This document shows positions 52,326 through 63,854 of a stretch of 64,000 bases of DNA, piece by piece. The position numbers and the translations under genes were made by a program. Each line of letters starts with the position of its first letter. The first letter of the stretch is position 1. The stretch spans positions 646,228 to 710,227 of the forward strand of contig NZ_NSFV01000002.1 of assembly GCF_002295115.1 (NCBI RefSeq), written 5' to 3'. Under the pieces are notes generated by a model. That model was not told the DNA's origin, ran no database searches, and saw only the letters and a program-made list of their open reading frames with translations. Origin of the DNA: Mesorhizobium sp. WSM4311. Lineage in GTDB: Bacteria > Pseudomonadota > Alphaproteobacteria > Rhizobiales > Rhizobiaceae.

Positions 52326-53185
52326 CAGGCTTCCTCCGCGCTGACGGTTTCCTGCGGAAAACTGAATTTGGCCCAAGTGGGAATGGCCATCGTCACCGGC
52401 ACATCGCCAGCCAGGATCGGCTGGCCGGCGTCGAGCGCCGCCTTGACCCTGTCGATGCGGGCAATGGCAAGCCCGATGTCGCCGGCGCTCGAGCCGAGCG
52501 TGCCGACCGGCCGGCCCTTGACGGTGAGTTCGGTGCCGGAGGCGGGCAGGGCAAGCCCAGCTTGCACGATCAGCACACGTCGCCTGGCGGTGCCGCGATG
52601 CTGCATGCGCGAGACCACTTCCTGGCCGACATAGCAGCCTTTCTTGAAGCCGACGCCGCCGGTCTGGTCGAGCAGCACGTCATGCGGGAAGGCGTCGCCC
52701 AACGCATAATCGGCACCGCTCTCCGCGATGCCATGGGCGATGCGGAAGGCCTGCCATGCAGCGATGTCGCCGGCGTCCGCAATGCCGGCATAGGTGCGTG
52801 TGACGCTTTCCTTGGCAAAGCGCTTGTCGGCAAACGCGGTTGAATCATTTTCTGAGGCGATTGACTCCTTTCCCCACGCAACTGCGACAAGGGACTGTTC
52901 CGACTTGGCAATCTCGACCTTGGCGCGAAGCTTGTAGAGCATCAGCCGGCGAATGAAATCGTCTGAAATGTCGGCCCGGCATTCCAACCGGAAGGCGTTT
53001 TCGCCGGCACGCGAGATCAGGAAGTCGAACAGGATCTTGCCTTGCGGCGTCAACAGCGCGCCCGGCTTGGCTTCGCCGGCGCCGAGCGTATCGAGATCGG
53101 TGGTCAGGATGTTTTGCAGAAAGTGCTCGGCATCCGGGCCGGAGACGGAGATGAGCGCGCGGTCTTTCAGCAGGGCAAAGGGCAT
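52325..53185 (-). CDS. ygfZ: YgfZ-type folate-binding protein (iron-sulfur protein maintenance)
   Basis: A 286-residue GcvT-like protein. The diagnostic box KGCYVGQEVVSRMQHRGTAR is at about 195-214 with the conserved Cys. YgfZ binds tetrahydrofolate and is needed for activity of certain Fe-S enzymes such as MiaB. The start at 53185 gives MPFALLKDRALISVSGPDAE, a typical N-terminus; ATG 53212 is less likely. Divergent from the amidohydrolase gene and coupled to the HD gene. Confidence 0.92.
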   Translation of the reverse strand: MPFALLKDRALISVSGPDAEHFLQNILTTDLDTLGAGEAKPGALLTPQGKILFDFLISRAGENAFRLECRADISDDFIRRLMLYKLRAKVEIAKSEQSLVAVAWGKESIASENDSTAFADKRFAKESVTRTYAGIADAGDIAAWQAFRIAHGIAESGADYALGDAFPHDVLLDQTGGVGFKKGCYVGQEVVSRMQHRGTARRRVLIVQAGLALPASGTELTVKGRPVGTLGSSAGDIGLAIARIDRVKAALDAGQPILAGDVPVTMAIPTWAKFSFPQETVSAEEA

Positions 53186-53260
53186 GGGGAGGATAAAAGC
53201 CTGATCTTGCAAAACGGTTGGCCATTACGTAAGCCGCTGACACTCCCCCCGCAAGAGAGC

Positions 53261-54592
53261 ATGGCCATGACCTACGACCTCATCCTGACAGGCGGCACAG
53301 TGGTCAACCATGATGGCGAGGGGGCACGTGATATCGGCGTGAAGAATGGACGCATCGCCACAATAGGCGATCTCCGCCAGGCCTCGGCCGGCGAGACGAT
53401 CGACTGTGGCGGCCTGCATATCCTGCCGGGCGTCATCGACAGCCAGGTGCATTTTCGCGAGCCTGGACTGGAGCACAAGGAAGATCTGGAAACCGGCTCG
53501 CGGGCGGCGGTGCTTGGCGGCGTCACCGCGGTGTTCGAGATGCCCAACACCAACCCGTTGACCACCAGCGAGGCAACGCTGGCCGACAAGGTGCGGCGTG
53601 GCAGCAGGCGCATGCATTGCGACTTCGCGTTCTGGGTCGGCGGTACCCGCGACAACGCCAGGGATGTCGGCGAGCTCGAGCGGCTGCCGGGCGCCGCGGG
53701 CATAAAGGTTTTCATGGGTTCGTCCACCGGCGACCTGCTGGTCGAGGATGACGAAGGCGTCGCCTCGATCCTGCGGAACACCCGCCGCCGTGCCGCCTTT
53801 CATTCGGAGGATGAGTTCCGCCTGCGCGAGCGCCTTGGCGAACGCATCGAGGGTGAGCCGTCATCGCATCCGGTCTGGCGCGACGAGATCGCCGCCTTGC
53901 GCTGCACCGAACGGCTGGTGCGCATCGCGCGCGACGTTCGTGCCCGCATCCATGTCCTGCACATCTCGACCGCCGAGGAGATCTCATTCCTCGAACGGCA
54001 CAAGGACGTCGCGACCTGCGAAGCGACGCCGCACCATCTGACGCTGAGCGCCGACGACTATCTCAGGCTCGGCACGCTGATCCAGATGAACCCGCCGGTG
54101 CGTGCCTCCCGCCACCGCGACGGCGTCTGGCACGGCATCGCGCAAGGCATCGTCGACGTGCTCGGCTCCGATCACGCACCGCACACGCTGGCCGAAAAGG
54201 CAAAACCCTATCCGGCCTCGCCCTCGGGCATGACCGGTGTGCAGACGCTGGTGCCGATCATGCTCGACCACGTCAACGCAGGCCGGCTGACCTTGCAGCG
54301 CTTCGTCGATCTCTCCAGCCACGGCCCGCAGCGCATTTTCGGCATGGCCAGAAAAGGCCGCATAGCGGCCGGCTACGACGCCGACTTTACGGTTGTCGAT
54401 ATGAAGCGGCGCGAGACCATCACCAATGCGCAGGCCGGTTCGAAGGCGGGCTGGACGCCTTATGACGGCAAGGAAGTCACCGGCTGGCCGGTCGGCACCG
54501 TCATTCGCGGCCGCCGCGTCATGTGGGAAGGCGAAATCGTGACGCCCGGGCAGGGCACGGCGGTGGAGTTTTCCGAGGCCCTTGTCGTCTGA
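53261..54592 (+). CDS. Dihydroorotase-like amidohydrolase with altered metal motif
   Basis: A 443-residue amidohydrolase. It has GVIDSQVHFREPGLEHKEDL near 57, the likely carbamylated lysine K149 (AAGIKVFMGSS), H181 (FHSEDEF), H231 and H234 (IHVLHIS), and D304 (DVLGSDHAPHTL). The canonical HxH first metal motif reads Q62-V-H64, so one metal ligand is missing. Most proteins with this pattern are annotated dihydroorotase, but the altered site suggests a different cyclic amide substrate or a single metal; no pyr gene is adjacent (pyrE is 20 kb away). ATG 53261 after AAGAGAG; 53267 is possible. Confidence 0.85.
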   Translation: MAMTYDLILTGGTVVNHDGEGARDIGVKNGRIATIGDLRQASAGETIDCGGLHILPGVIDSQVHFREPGLEHKEDLETGSRAAVLGGVTAVFEMPNTNPLTTSEATLADKVRRGSRRMHCDFAFWVGGTRDNARDVGELERLPGAAGIKVFMGSSTGDLLVEDDEGVASILRNTRRRAAFHSEDEFRLRERLGERIEGEPSSHPVWRDEIAALRCTERLVRIARDVRARIHVLHISTAEEISFLERHKDVATCEATPHHLTLSADDYLRLGTLIQMNPPVRASRHRDGVWHGIAQGIVDVLGSDHAPHTLAEKAKPYPASPSGMTGVQTLVPIMLDHVNAGRLTLQRFVDLSSHGPQRIFGMARKGRIAAGYDADFTVVDMKRRETITNAQAGSKAGWTPYDGKEVTGWPVGTVIRGRRVMWEGEIVTPGQGTAVEFSEALVV

Positions 54593-54624
54593 GCTTCCTT
54601 TCCCCTTTGATCAGGGGCAAGCCC

Positions 54625-55404
54625 TTAGTCTCCGGCGACGAAAAATGTCCACTGGCCCGCAGGCGTGATGCCGACGCGATAGAAAATATAGGCGCCGAAC
54701 TGCTTCATGTCGTCGAAATCGCCGGCGGTGACGATCTTGAACAGTTCGACCCGCTGCTTGGCGTCGAGCTTGTCCAGCGGCAGCGCGAAGAAATACGGCC
54801 AGACATAGAGTTCCTGCGCTGTTCCGGCGTCGACATGGACATAGCCGGCGCTGAGCACTTCCTCCAGTATGGCCAGGATCTCCTGGCCGTCAGGGTCGCC
54901 GGACAGGCCCTTGAGGAAGGCGATGGCGTCGCCGTCGATGTCGGCCAGCGACAGCTGGGTCAAACTGTCGCCCTTGCCGATCAGAGGCCGCAGCTTTTCA
55001 ATGTCGCCGCTCTTGCAGGCCTCGATGATCAGATCATGCATGCGCCGCACGGGCTCGGGCAGCTTGCTAAGGTCGTAGACGACCTCGGGCAAGGGTGCTT
55101 CGGGATCGACACGCGGCCTGTTGGTGCCGCCATCCGCTGGACTGTCGGGCTCCGCCGCGTCCGGAGCGGCCGGCTGCTGGCCGGTCGAAGGCGGCGTTCC
55201 CACCGGGTCGGGCATGGGAATCGCGCCGCCGGGCGACGAAACGTCGTCATCCGCTGACGGTGTGACAGGCGAGGGAAGTTCTTCGCGTTGGATCTCGCTC
55301 AGCGCATGGGCCGGGCTGCTTGCCAGGCACGTCACAAAGGCAATCGCGGCACAGCACGCGGCGAGACGGATGTAGAGGACCAAGCCCTTAGGCCGGCCTG
55401 ACAT
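54625..55404 (-). CDS. Exported hypothetical protein with Pro-rich linker
   Basis: A 259-residue protein. Signal peptide: LAACCAAIAFVTCLASSPAH with cleavage near AHALS. Next is a Pro/Asp/Ala-rich linker to about residue 105, then a globular domain of about 150 residues (SKLPEPVRRMHDLIIEACKS, GDIEKLRPLIGKGDSL, LSAGYVHVDAGTAQELYVWP). I do not recognise it. Predicted periplasmic. The start at 55404 is preferred to 55524 because the signal peptide follows. Convergent with the amidohydrolase, 32 bases apart. Confidence 0.7.
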   Translation of the reverse strand: MSGRPKGLVLYIRLAACCAAIAFVTCLASSPAHALSEIQREELPSPVTPSADDDVSSPGGAIPMPDPVGTPPSTGQQPAAPDAAEPDSPADGGTNRPRVDPEAPLPEVVYDLSKLPEPVRRMHDLIIEACKSGDIEKLRPLIGKGDSLTQLSLADIDGDAIAFLKGLSGDPDGQEILAILEEVLSAGYVHVDAGTAQELYVWPYFFALPLDKLDAKQRVELFKIVTAGDFDDMKQFGAYIFYRVGITPAGQWTFFVAGD

Positions 55405-55486
55405 CGGAAAATTCACTGCCCGTATCTCCTTGGCCCCGGGCATGATGCCCAAACGGCACTCGATCGTCAAAGAACCGGATGTCGGT

Positions 55487-55744
55487 TCAGTGCCGCAGCC
55501 GCTCGGGTTCGAAGGCGCCAGCAATCACCTTTTCACGCATGCGGTCGAGCAGGGCAAGGGCCGATGTCTCGCCGTTGGCGCGCAGCATTTCACCAAACGC
55601 GGTCTCAAGCGCCGCCTCGGCAATGATCTCGGGCTCGATGCCGGCCGAAAGGCCCTCGGCCCAGGCTTCGCTGTGGCTTTCCACCGCCGTCAGGCGCTTT
55701 TCTTCCCTGACCAGCGCGTCGATGTCGTTGACACCATGTTCCAT
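55487..55744 (-). CDS. Small conserved-type helical protein (85 aa)
   Basis: An 85-residue cytoplasmic protein, MEHGVNDIDALVREEKRLTA then VESHSEAWAEGLSAGIEPEI and AEAALETAFGEMLRANGETS. It is acidic, strongly alpha-helical, and lacks cysteines. I do not know its function; similar small acidic proteins are common in rhizobia. ATG 55744 follows AAAGGGTGG; ATG 55765 adds 7 residues. It is 82 bases upstream of the secreted protein gene, in the same direction, perhaps co-transcribed. Confidence 0.65.
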   Translation of the reverse strand: MEHGVNDIDALVREEKRLTAVESHSEAWAEGLSAGIEPEIIAEAALETAFGEMLRANGETSALALLDRMREKVIAGAFEPERLRH

Positions 55745-56096
55745 AAGCGATGTCCACCCTTTCAAGCTGCGATCCCTCAGTGCGGATCAGGCTTGATCTG
55801 TTCCGTTTACACGCAGCCTTAAGTAAGTATCTGTAAATACGACATTTTTTTGATCGTCTTTTACAGCAGACGGCTGTGTTTGGCGAAGCTGCGTTTCAAC
55901 CCGGATCAAACTTAGCCGATTAGGCCGGCCTGCGGGGTGAAAACCTTCAGTTTGAGTTAATTTCGCATTCTTGCGGTAACGTTTGATTAACGTTGTTGCA
56001 GAAGTGCAACATCAGGATTGCACCAAGACACAGATCGCTACAAGCCGGATTTGTCTGATAGGACCAGCGACAGCGCGGATATCTGTTGATGGCCGC
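55745..56096. other. AT-rich intergenic region with a small hairpin
   Basis: About 350 bases with no recognised gene, AT-richer than its neighbours (55800-56000), probably promoter DNA for the gene at 55744. A perfect GTTGCA/TGCAAC inverted repeat with GAAG loop lies at 55995-56010. Confidence 0.45.
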
Positions 56097-56474
56097 CTAA
56101 TTGCCGTAGCGCGAGGCGATGTCGCGCGACAGCGTCTCGCCTTCCTTCATGTAACGGCTGATGGCTTCCGTGGCTGAAGCCGTGCACTGCGTATAGGTGC
56201 CGCCGAAGGAACGATAGCCGCGATTGAAGCTGGCGATGAAGCGGGCGCGACGCTCCGGATCCGGATTTTCCGATTCGAGCAGTTTTTCCATTTGGCCACG
56301 CCACTGGTCGCCCTTCTCGCCGCACAGATTGCGCAGGAAATGCAGCGACCCCAGCACCTCCGCCAGCCGCATCAGTCCCGGCTCGAACGGTGACTCGGCG
56401 CTGAACGCCGGCCGCGCAGCCGCGGCCGTACTGACGGCAAGGTACAAAGCGACAAGGAAAGGAGCGCGGCTCAT
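56097..56474 (-). CDS. TIGR02301-type exported protein
   Basis: A 125-residue protein. Signal peptide FLVALYLAVSTAAAARPAFS with cleavage near FSAES. Mature part: MRLAEVLGSLHFLRNLCGEK and ARFIASFNRGYRSFGGTYTQ then CTASATEAISRYMKEGE. The LRNLCG and YTQCT cysteines and the FNRGYRSF box match the TIGR02301 alphaproteobacterial family, found in the periplasm with no known reaction. It is co-directional with the Nudix gene, 62 bases downstream. Confidence 0.82.
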   Translation of the reverse strand: MSRAPFLVALYLAVSTAAAARPAFSAESPFEPGLMRLAEVLGSLHFLRNLCGEKGDQWRGQMEKLLESENPDPERRARFIASFNRGYRSFGGTYTQCTASATEAISRYMKEGETLSRDIASRYGN

Positions 56475-56536
56475 AAGTCTATGTGGCCAAACAATTTGTC
56501 GCCTGCAAGGCGTTTCCGGCGCGGCGGTTGGGGAAT

Positions 56537-56971
56537 TCAGCGGCTTTCGGGGGAACCAGCTGGTCGGCCAAGCAGATCCTCCGCCACCGCGAACACCGAG
56601 CCGGCAAGCGGCAGCGCCGCCATCTCGCGGAGCGTGTAGAAGGCTGCTGTCTCGGCATCGTCGCTGGCCACGGCCTCGCCGCCGGCATAGGCGGCACCAA
56701 AGACCGTGAGGCGGTAATCGACAGGGTGGGAATCGTCCCTGCCGTCGATATGGATTTCCCGAAGCGGGCGAAAACCGGTGGCACGCAAGCCGGTCTCTTC
56801 CAGCAGCTCGCGCCTGACAGCATCCTCCAGCGTCTCGCCGGCCTCGACCTTGCCGCCAGGAAAGGCGTAGAGACCCTGTGAAGGTTGCCGTGCCCGCTTG
56901 ACCAACAGCACGGTGTCGCCGCGCACCACGGCTACCGAGACCGCCGGCAGTATCTTTCGTGTATCGTTCAT
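56537..56971 (-). CDS. Nudix hydrolase
   Basis: A 144-residue Nudix protein. The Nudix box GKVEAGETLEDAVRRELLEE (then TGL) matches GX5EX7REUXEEXGU. The rest, AVSVAVVRGDTVLLVKRARQ and GLYAFPGGK, resembles MutT/NudG-like members. It hydrolyses a nucleoside diphosphate linked to another group; the exact substrate is unknown. ATG 56971 was chosen as the natural family N-terminus (MNDTRKILPAVSVAVV); the frame at 56980 is only 3 residues longer. Divergent from the YedK-type gene. Confidence 0.9.
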   Translation of the reverse strand: MNDTRKILPAVSVAVVRGDTVLLVKRARQPSQGLYAFPGGKVEAGETLEDAVRRELLEETGLRATGFRPLREIHIDGRDDSHPVDYRLTVFGAAYAGGEAVASDDAETAAFYTLREMAALPLAGSVFAVAEDLLGRPAGSPESR

Positions 56972-57097
56972 GGCTCCCACCGTTCGGCCGCCGCAGCCCG
57001 CTGTGGACGGCCGCCGCCGGACAGCTTTAGCGGTTGCAGTGCGGCTGTTCCATTGTCACTTTCCGGCGGCGCCATTCGAAGGCAGGAGCAATCGATC

Positions 57098-57859
57098 ATG
57101 TGCGGACGTTTCGCCTTGACCGCCACACCGGATCAGACCGCTGCCTTTCTCGGCCTGGCGGAGCTGGAGGATTTCCCGGCCCGCTACAACATCGCGCCGA
57201 CGCAACCGGTGCTGATGGCGACCGCCGCTGCGCCGCGGGCACCGGGTTCCAATTTGCCCGATCGGCAACCGATGCTAGTGCGCTGGGGGCTCATTCCCAC
57301 CTGGGTCAAGGACACAAGGGAGTTTCCGCTGCTGTTCAACGCGCGCTCGGAAGGCGCAATCGAAAAGGCCTCCTTCAAGGCCGCCATGCGCCATCGCCGC
57401 ACGCTGGTGCCGGCGTCAGGCTTCTACGAATGGCGGCAGAGCGGGGGCAAGAAGGGGCAACCCTACTGGATCCGGCCCAGGCAAGGCGGCCTGGTCGCCT
57501 TTGCCGGCCTGATGGAGACCTATGTCGAGCCCGGCGGTTCGGAAATGGACACCGGCGCCATCCTGACGGTCAACGCCAATGCCGCCATCGCCCACATCCA
57601 CGATCGAATGCCTGTGGTCATCGATCCGGGGGATTTCGCCCGCTGGCTGGATTGCCGCACGTTGGAGCCGCGCGATGTCGCCGACCTGCTGCGGCCGGCG
57701 CAACCGGATTTCTTCGAAGCTATCCCCGTCTCCGACCTCGTCAACAAGGTCGCCAACACCGGCCCGGAGATTCAGCAGAGGGGCGAGGTCGGGCCGGAGC
57801 CCGAGAAGACCATACGCCGGAAGCCCGACGCGGACGACAGTCAGATGACGTTGTTCTAG
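57098..57859 (+). CDS. SOS-response-associated peptidase family (YedK/HMCES-type)
   Basis: A 253-residue protein of the SRAP family, which protects abasic sites in single-stranded DNA by forming a thiazolidine crosslink. Cys2 in MCGRFALTATPDQ is the crosslinking nucleophile after removal of Met1; NIAPTQPVLM, PASGFYEWRQ (Glu) and IHDRMPVVIDP (His) provide the rest of the active site. ATG 57098 follows GGCAGGAGCAAT and must be the start, since Cys2 is needed. Upstream frame to 56885 crosses into the Nudix gene. Confidence 0.95.
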   Translation: MCGRFALTATPDQTAAFLGLAELEDFPARYNIAPTQPVLMATAAAPRAPGSNLPDRQPMLVRWGLIPTWVKDTREFPLLFNARSEGAIEKASFKAAMRHRRTLVPASGFYEWRQSGGKKGQPYWIRPRQGGLVAFAGLMETYVEPGGSEMDTGAILTVNANAAIAHIHDRMPVVIDPGDFARWLDCRTLEPRDVADLLRPAQPDFFEAIPVSDLVNKVANTGPEIQQRGEVGPEPEKTIRRKPDADDSQMTLF

Positions 57860-57875
57860 CTGAAGTTTCTGTCTG

Positions 57876-57917
57876 GAGGCTTATACGCCTCATGCCCGGC
57901 GCCTTTGGCGCCGGCCG
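57876..57917. terminator. Two adjacent hairpins between convergent genes
   Basis: GAGGC-TTATAC-GCCTC (57876-57891) is followed by CCGGCGCC-TTT-GGCGCCGG (around 57898-57916). There is no strong T-run, so they may slow both convergent transcripts or be processing signals. Confidence 0.4.
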
Positions 57918-57926
57918 CACTCTGCT

Positions 57927-58082
57927 TCAGGCAGCGCGGGGCGATATGATCTTCGGCGCCGGCTTCTTTTTCTTCGCGGTGTGAAGAAGGGCGGCGACGA
58001 TCGCGGCCGGGCCGATGGCGCGATAGTGGCTGGCCAGCGCCGGTTGCTTGGCGCGGGTGGCTTCCTGCTTGCTTCGAGGCAT
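57927..58082 (-). CDS. Small basic protein (51 aa)
   Basis: A frame reading MPRSKQEATRAKQPALASHY then RAIGPAAIVAALLHTAKKKK and PAPKIISPRAA. It is rich in Lys/Arg with a central helix of Ala/Ile/Leu. A GGAAGAG sequence lies 8 bases before ATG, making translation likely. It could be a small nucleoid- or membrane-associated protein; I recognise no family. The DNA before it, to 58250, shows no gene. Confidence 0.5.
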   Translation of the reverse strand: MPRSKQEATRAKQPALASHYRAIGPAAIVAALLHTAKKKKPAPKIISPRAA

Positions 58083-58249
58083 GTTTCTCTTCCCAGGTAA
58101 CGTTTTCGTGTTCGCGTTTGACCGTCGAATCCGACCAAATCGTGACGTTTGGTGATCTAGCCGGCCAATGTTTCATGACTGTGCCGACATGTTTAATAAA
58201 ATGTTTCACTGCCTGATTCCGCGTGATCGAGCGACGCGTTTGCCAATCT

Positions 58250-58333
58250 CTACGGCGTTTTTCTCGGAAGCAGCGACTTGACGGCAACACTGACCAAGGC
58301 GATAAAGCCGCCCATGAAAACGTCTTTCGCCAT
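58250..58333 (-). CDS. Possible very small membrane protein (27 aa)
   Basis: Encodes MAKDVFMGGFIALVSVAVKS then LLPRKTP: one helix of Phe/Ile/Leu/Val and a basic end. Longer starts at 58342 and 58348 add five residues. There is no strong ribosome site. Listed because the sequence looks like a genuine small membrane peptide; it may be chance. Confidence 0.25.
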   Translation of the reverse strand: MAKDVFMGGFIALVSVAVKSLLPRKTP

Positions 58334-58499
58334 TTGTGGCATTTGCATTATTGGCTAGCCTCGCGCGGGTCCGGACGTTTTCGCCTCATCTTTCCCCAGA
58401 GTGGACAAACGCCCCGGCCAGCAGGCTGGAGTCTGATTTGCGCCTCGGCGCGGGACCGGCTCCATCCAGATAAAAAGTTCTGAACCGGGAAGGCATGGA
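58334..58499. other. Leader region of cysS
   Basis: No gene recognised. AAGG about 5 bases before the cysS ATG at 58500 provides its ribosome site. I see no T-box or other riboswitch fold. Confidence 0.4.
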
Positions 58500-59933
58500 A
58501 TGTCCGACGCATCGCAGGGCCTGCGCCTCTACAACACGCTGACGCGCACGAAAGAGAATTTCGTTCCGATCGATGCGCTCAATGTGCGCATGTATGTCTG
58601 CGGCCCGACCGTCTACGACTTCGCCCATATCGGCAATGCCAGGCCGGTTATCGTCTTCGACGTGCTGTTTCGGCTGCTGCGCCATCTCTATGGGCAGGCG
58701 CATGTCACCTATGTGCGCAACATCACCGACGTCGACGACAAGATCAACGCGCGTGCGCTGCGCGATTTCGGTGGCGAGATATCGGCCGGAAAGCTGTCGC
58801 TCAACGAAGCGATCCGACGGGTGACCGAAAAGACCGCCGACCAGTTCCACAGGGATGTCGCCACACTCGGCTGCCTTGAGCCGACGGTCGAGCCGCGCGC
58901 TACCGAATTCGTCGAGCCCCGCGCCGACGGCAAGGCCGACATGATCACCTTGATTCAAAGCCTGATCCAACGCGGCCATGCCTATGTCGCGGGGGGCGAC
59001 GTTCTGTTCGACACCGCGTCGATGCCGGACTACGGCCAATTGTCGAAGCGCAATCTCGACGAACAGCAGGCCGGCGCCCGCGTCGCCGTCGATGCGCACA
59101 AGAAGAACCCTGGCGATTTCGTGCTGTGGAAGCTGTCATCGCCGGAAGAGCCGGGCTGGCAGAGCCCGTGGGGCAGGGGCCGGCCGGGCTGGCACATCGA
59201 ATGCTCGGCGATGTCGGCAGCCTATCTCGGCGAGGTGTTCGACATCCATGGCGGCGGCCTCGATCTCATCTTCCCGCATCATGAGAACGAGATCGCCCAG
59301 TCGCGTTGCGCCCACGGCACATCAGTCATGGCCAATGTCTGGATGCACAACGGCTTCCTGCAGGTCGAAGGGCAGAAGATGTCGAAGAGCCTCGGCAATT
59401 TCTACTCGATCCACGAACTTCTGGAGACCGAGACCTTCGGCGGCCGCAATTGGCCGGGCGAGGTGCTGCGACTGGCGATGCTGATGACGCACTACCGCGA
59501 GCCGATCGACTTTTCCGTGCGCAAGCTGGAGGAGGCGGAGAACACGCTGCGCAAGTGGAAACGCGCCGCCGATCTGGCGCCTGCGGCAGGGCGGTTGCCG
59601 GTGGAGGTCATCAATGCCTTGTCGGACGATCTCGCCACCTATGCTGCCTTCCAGGTCCTGACGCAGGTGGCTGGCGAGGCCGCGGAAGGCAACGAAGCCG
59701 CCGCCGCGCTGAAGGCGTCACTGCTGTTCCTCGGCTTCGATGTTGCCTCGGCAAAGGTCGACCAAGACAAGATCGCCAAGGCAATCGCCAATCGCCTCGC
59801 TCTCATCGCCGCCAAGAACTGGGCCGAAGCCGACCGCATCCGCGACGAGCTTTTGGCGCAAGGCGTACAGTTGAAGGACGGCAAGGATCCCGCCACAGGC
59901 GAGCGCATCACCACTTGGGAGGTAAAGAGATGA
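58500..59933 (+). CDS. cysS: Cysteinyl-tRNA synthetase
   Basis: A 477-residue class I synthetase. [19 protein letters not shown] near 33 contains the HIGH-type motif and the first Zn Cys, [20 protein letters not shown] near 230 the second and third zinc ligands with HHENEIAQS after it, and [10 protein letters not shown] near 290 the KMSKS loop. Length is normal. It heads a run of six genes in the same direction; the next ATG overlaps its TGA. Confidence 0.97.
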   Translation: MSDASQGLRLYNTLTRTKENFVPIDALNVRMYVCGPTVYDFAHIGNARPVIVFDVLFRLLRHLYGQAHVTYVRNITDVDDKINARALRDFGGEISAGKLSLNEAIRRVTEKTADQFHRDVATLGCLEPTVEPRATEFVEPRADGKADMITLIQSLIQRGHAYVAGGDVLFDTASMPDYGQLSKRNLDEQQAGARVAVDAHKKNPGDFVLWKLSSPEEPGWQSPWGRGRPGWHIECSAMSAAYLGEVFDIHGGGLDLIFPHHENEIAQSRCAHGTSVMANVWMHNGFLQVEGQKMSKSLGNFYSIHELLETETFGGRNWPGEVLRLAMLMTHYREPIDFSVRKLEEAENTLRKWKRAADLAPAAGRLPVEVINALSDDLATYAAFQVLTQVAGEAAEGNEAAAALKASLLFLGFDVASAKVDQDKIAKAIANRLALIAAKNWAEADRIRDELLAQGVQLKDGKDPATGERITTWEVKR

Positions 59934-60316
59934 TCGACCATCTCGGCATCGACGTTGCAGATTTCGACGCTTCGAAGGCTTTCTATGACAAGGCGATGGC
60001 GCCGCTTGGTGCTTCCCTGCTCTATATGGTGCCGCTGGAATACACCGGCGGCGAAAAGATCGGAGGCTATGGCCGTGATCGGCCGGTGTTCTGGTTGCAG
60101 GAAGGCAAGCAGGGGCAAAAGGCCCATCAGCATGTCGCTTTCACCGCGCGCAGCCGCGCCGAGGTCGATGCCTTCCATGCCGCGGCCCTTGCCGCCGGCG
60201 GCAAGGACAATGGCGCGCCGGGCCTGCGCCCGCACTATCATCCGAACTATTATGGCGCGTTCGTCTTCGATCCCGACGGCAACAATGTCGAGGCCGTCTG
60301 CCATGATCCGGAGTGA
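59930..60316 (+). CDS. VOC-family (glyoxalase/bleomycin-resistance-like) protein
   Basis: A 128-residue VOC protein. [20 protein letters not shown] at the start has the His metal ligand; [20 protein letters not shown] and [18 protein letters not shown] at the end give the second. It overlaps cysS by 4 bases (ATGA), and the GFA gene begins 3 bases after its stop. The reaction is unknown, but the GFA neighbours suggest handling of a thiol adduct such as a glutathione conjugate, which is inference. Confidence 0.87.
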   Translation: MIDHLGIDVADFDASKAFYDKAMAPLGASLLYMVPLEYTGGEKIGGYGRDRPVFWLQEGKQGQKAHQHVAFTARSRAEVDAFHAAALAAGGKDNGAPGLRPHYHPNYYGAFVFDPDGNNVEAVCHDPE

Positions 60317-60319
60317 GCC

Positions 60320-60807
60320 ATGAGCCTTGACAACCGGCCGGTCTACACAGGCGGCTGCCAATGCGGGGCGGTGCGCTTCCGCGTCGAAGGCGCGCTTGGC
60401 GATGCCTCGATCTGCCACTGCCGGATGTGCCAGAAGGCGAGCGGCAATTTCTACCTGCCGTTGGTCTCGGTGCGCGGCGCCAGGGTTGACTGGACACGCG
60501 GCGAGCCCAAGCGCTTCCGTTCCTCCAATGCCGCCCGGCGCGGCTTCTGCGCCGAATGCGGCACGCCGCTGACCTTCGAGGCGCCCGACGGCATGGCGCT
60601 GGCGATCGCCGCCTTCGACGATCCGGCTGGTATCGCACCGACCATCCAGTGGGGTACGGAGGCAAAACTGCCTTATGTCGACACCATTCCGCAACTGCCG
60701 GGCGAGGACACGATGGCGGACATGGGTTCGGCTCCCTATCTCGCCGAGCTTGTGTCCTACCAGCATCCCGACCACGACACCGACCAATGGCCGCCGGAGG
60801 AAAGACC

Positions 60808-60811
<4 letters not shown>
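60320..60811 (+). CDS. GFA-family (glutathione-dependent formaldehyde-activating enzyme-like) protein 1
   Basis: A 163-residue protein with the zinc cysteines of the family: GGCQCGAVRF near 12, CHCRMCQK near 33 and CAECGTPL near 75. Gfa of Paracoccus promotes S-hydroxymethylglutathione formation, though many paralogs have other or no known activity. It lies 3 bases after the VOC gene and overlaps the second GFA gene (ATGA). The two copies share the same layout, so they arose by duplication. Confidence 0.9.
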
Positions 60812-63850
<3,039 letters not shown>

Positions 63851-63854
63851 GGTA

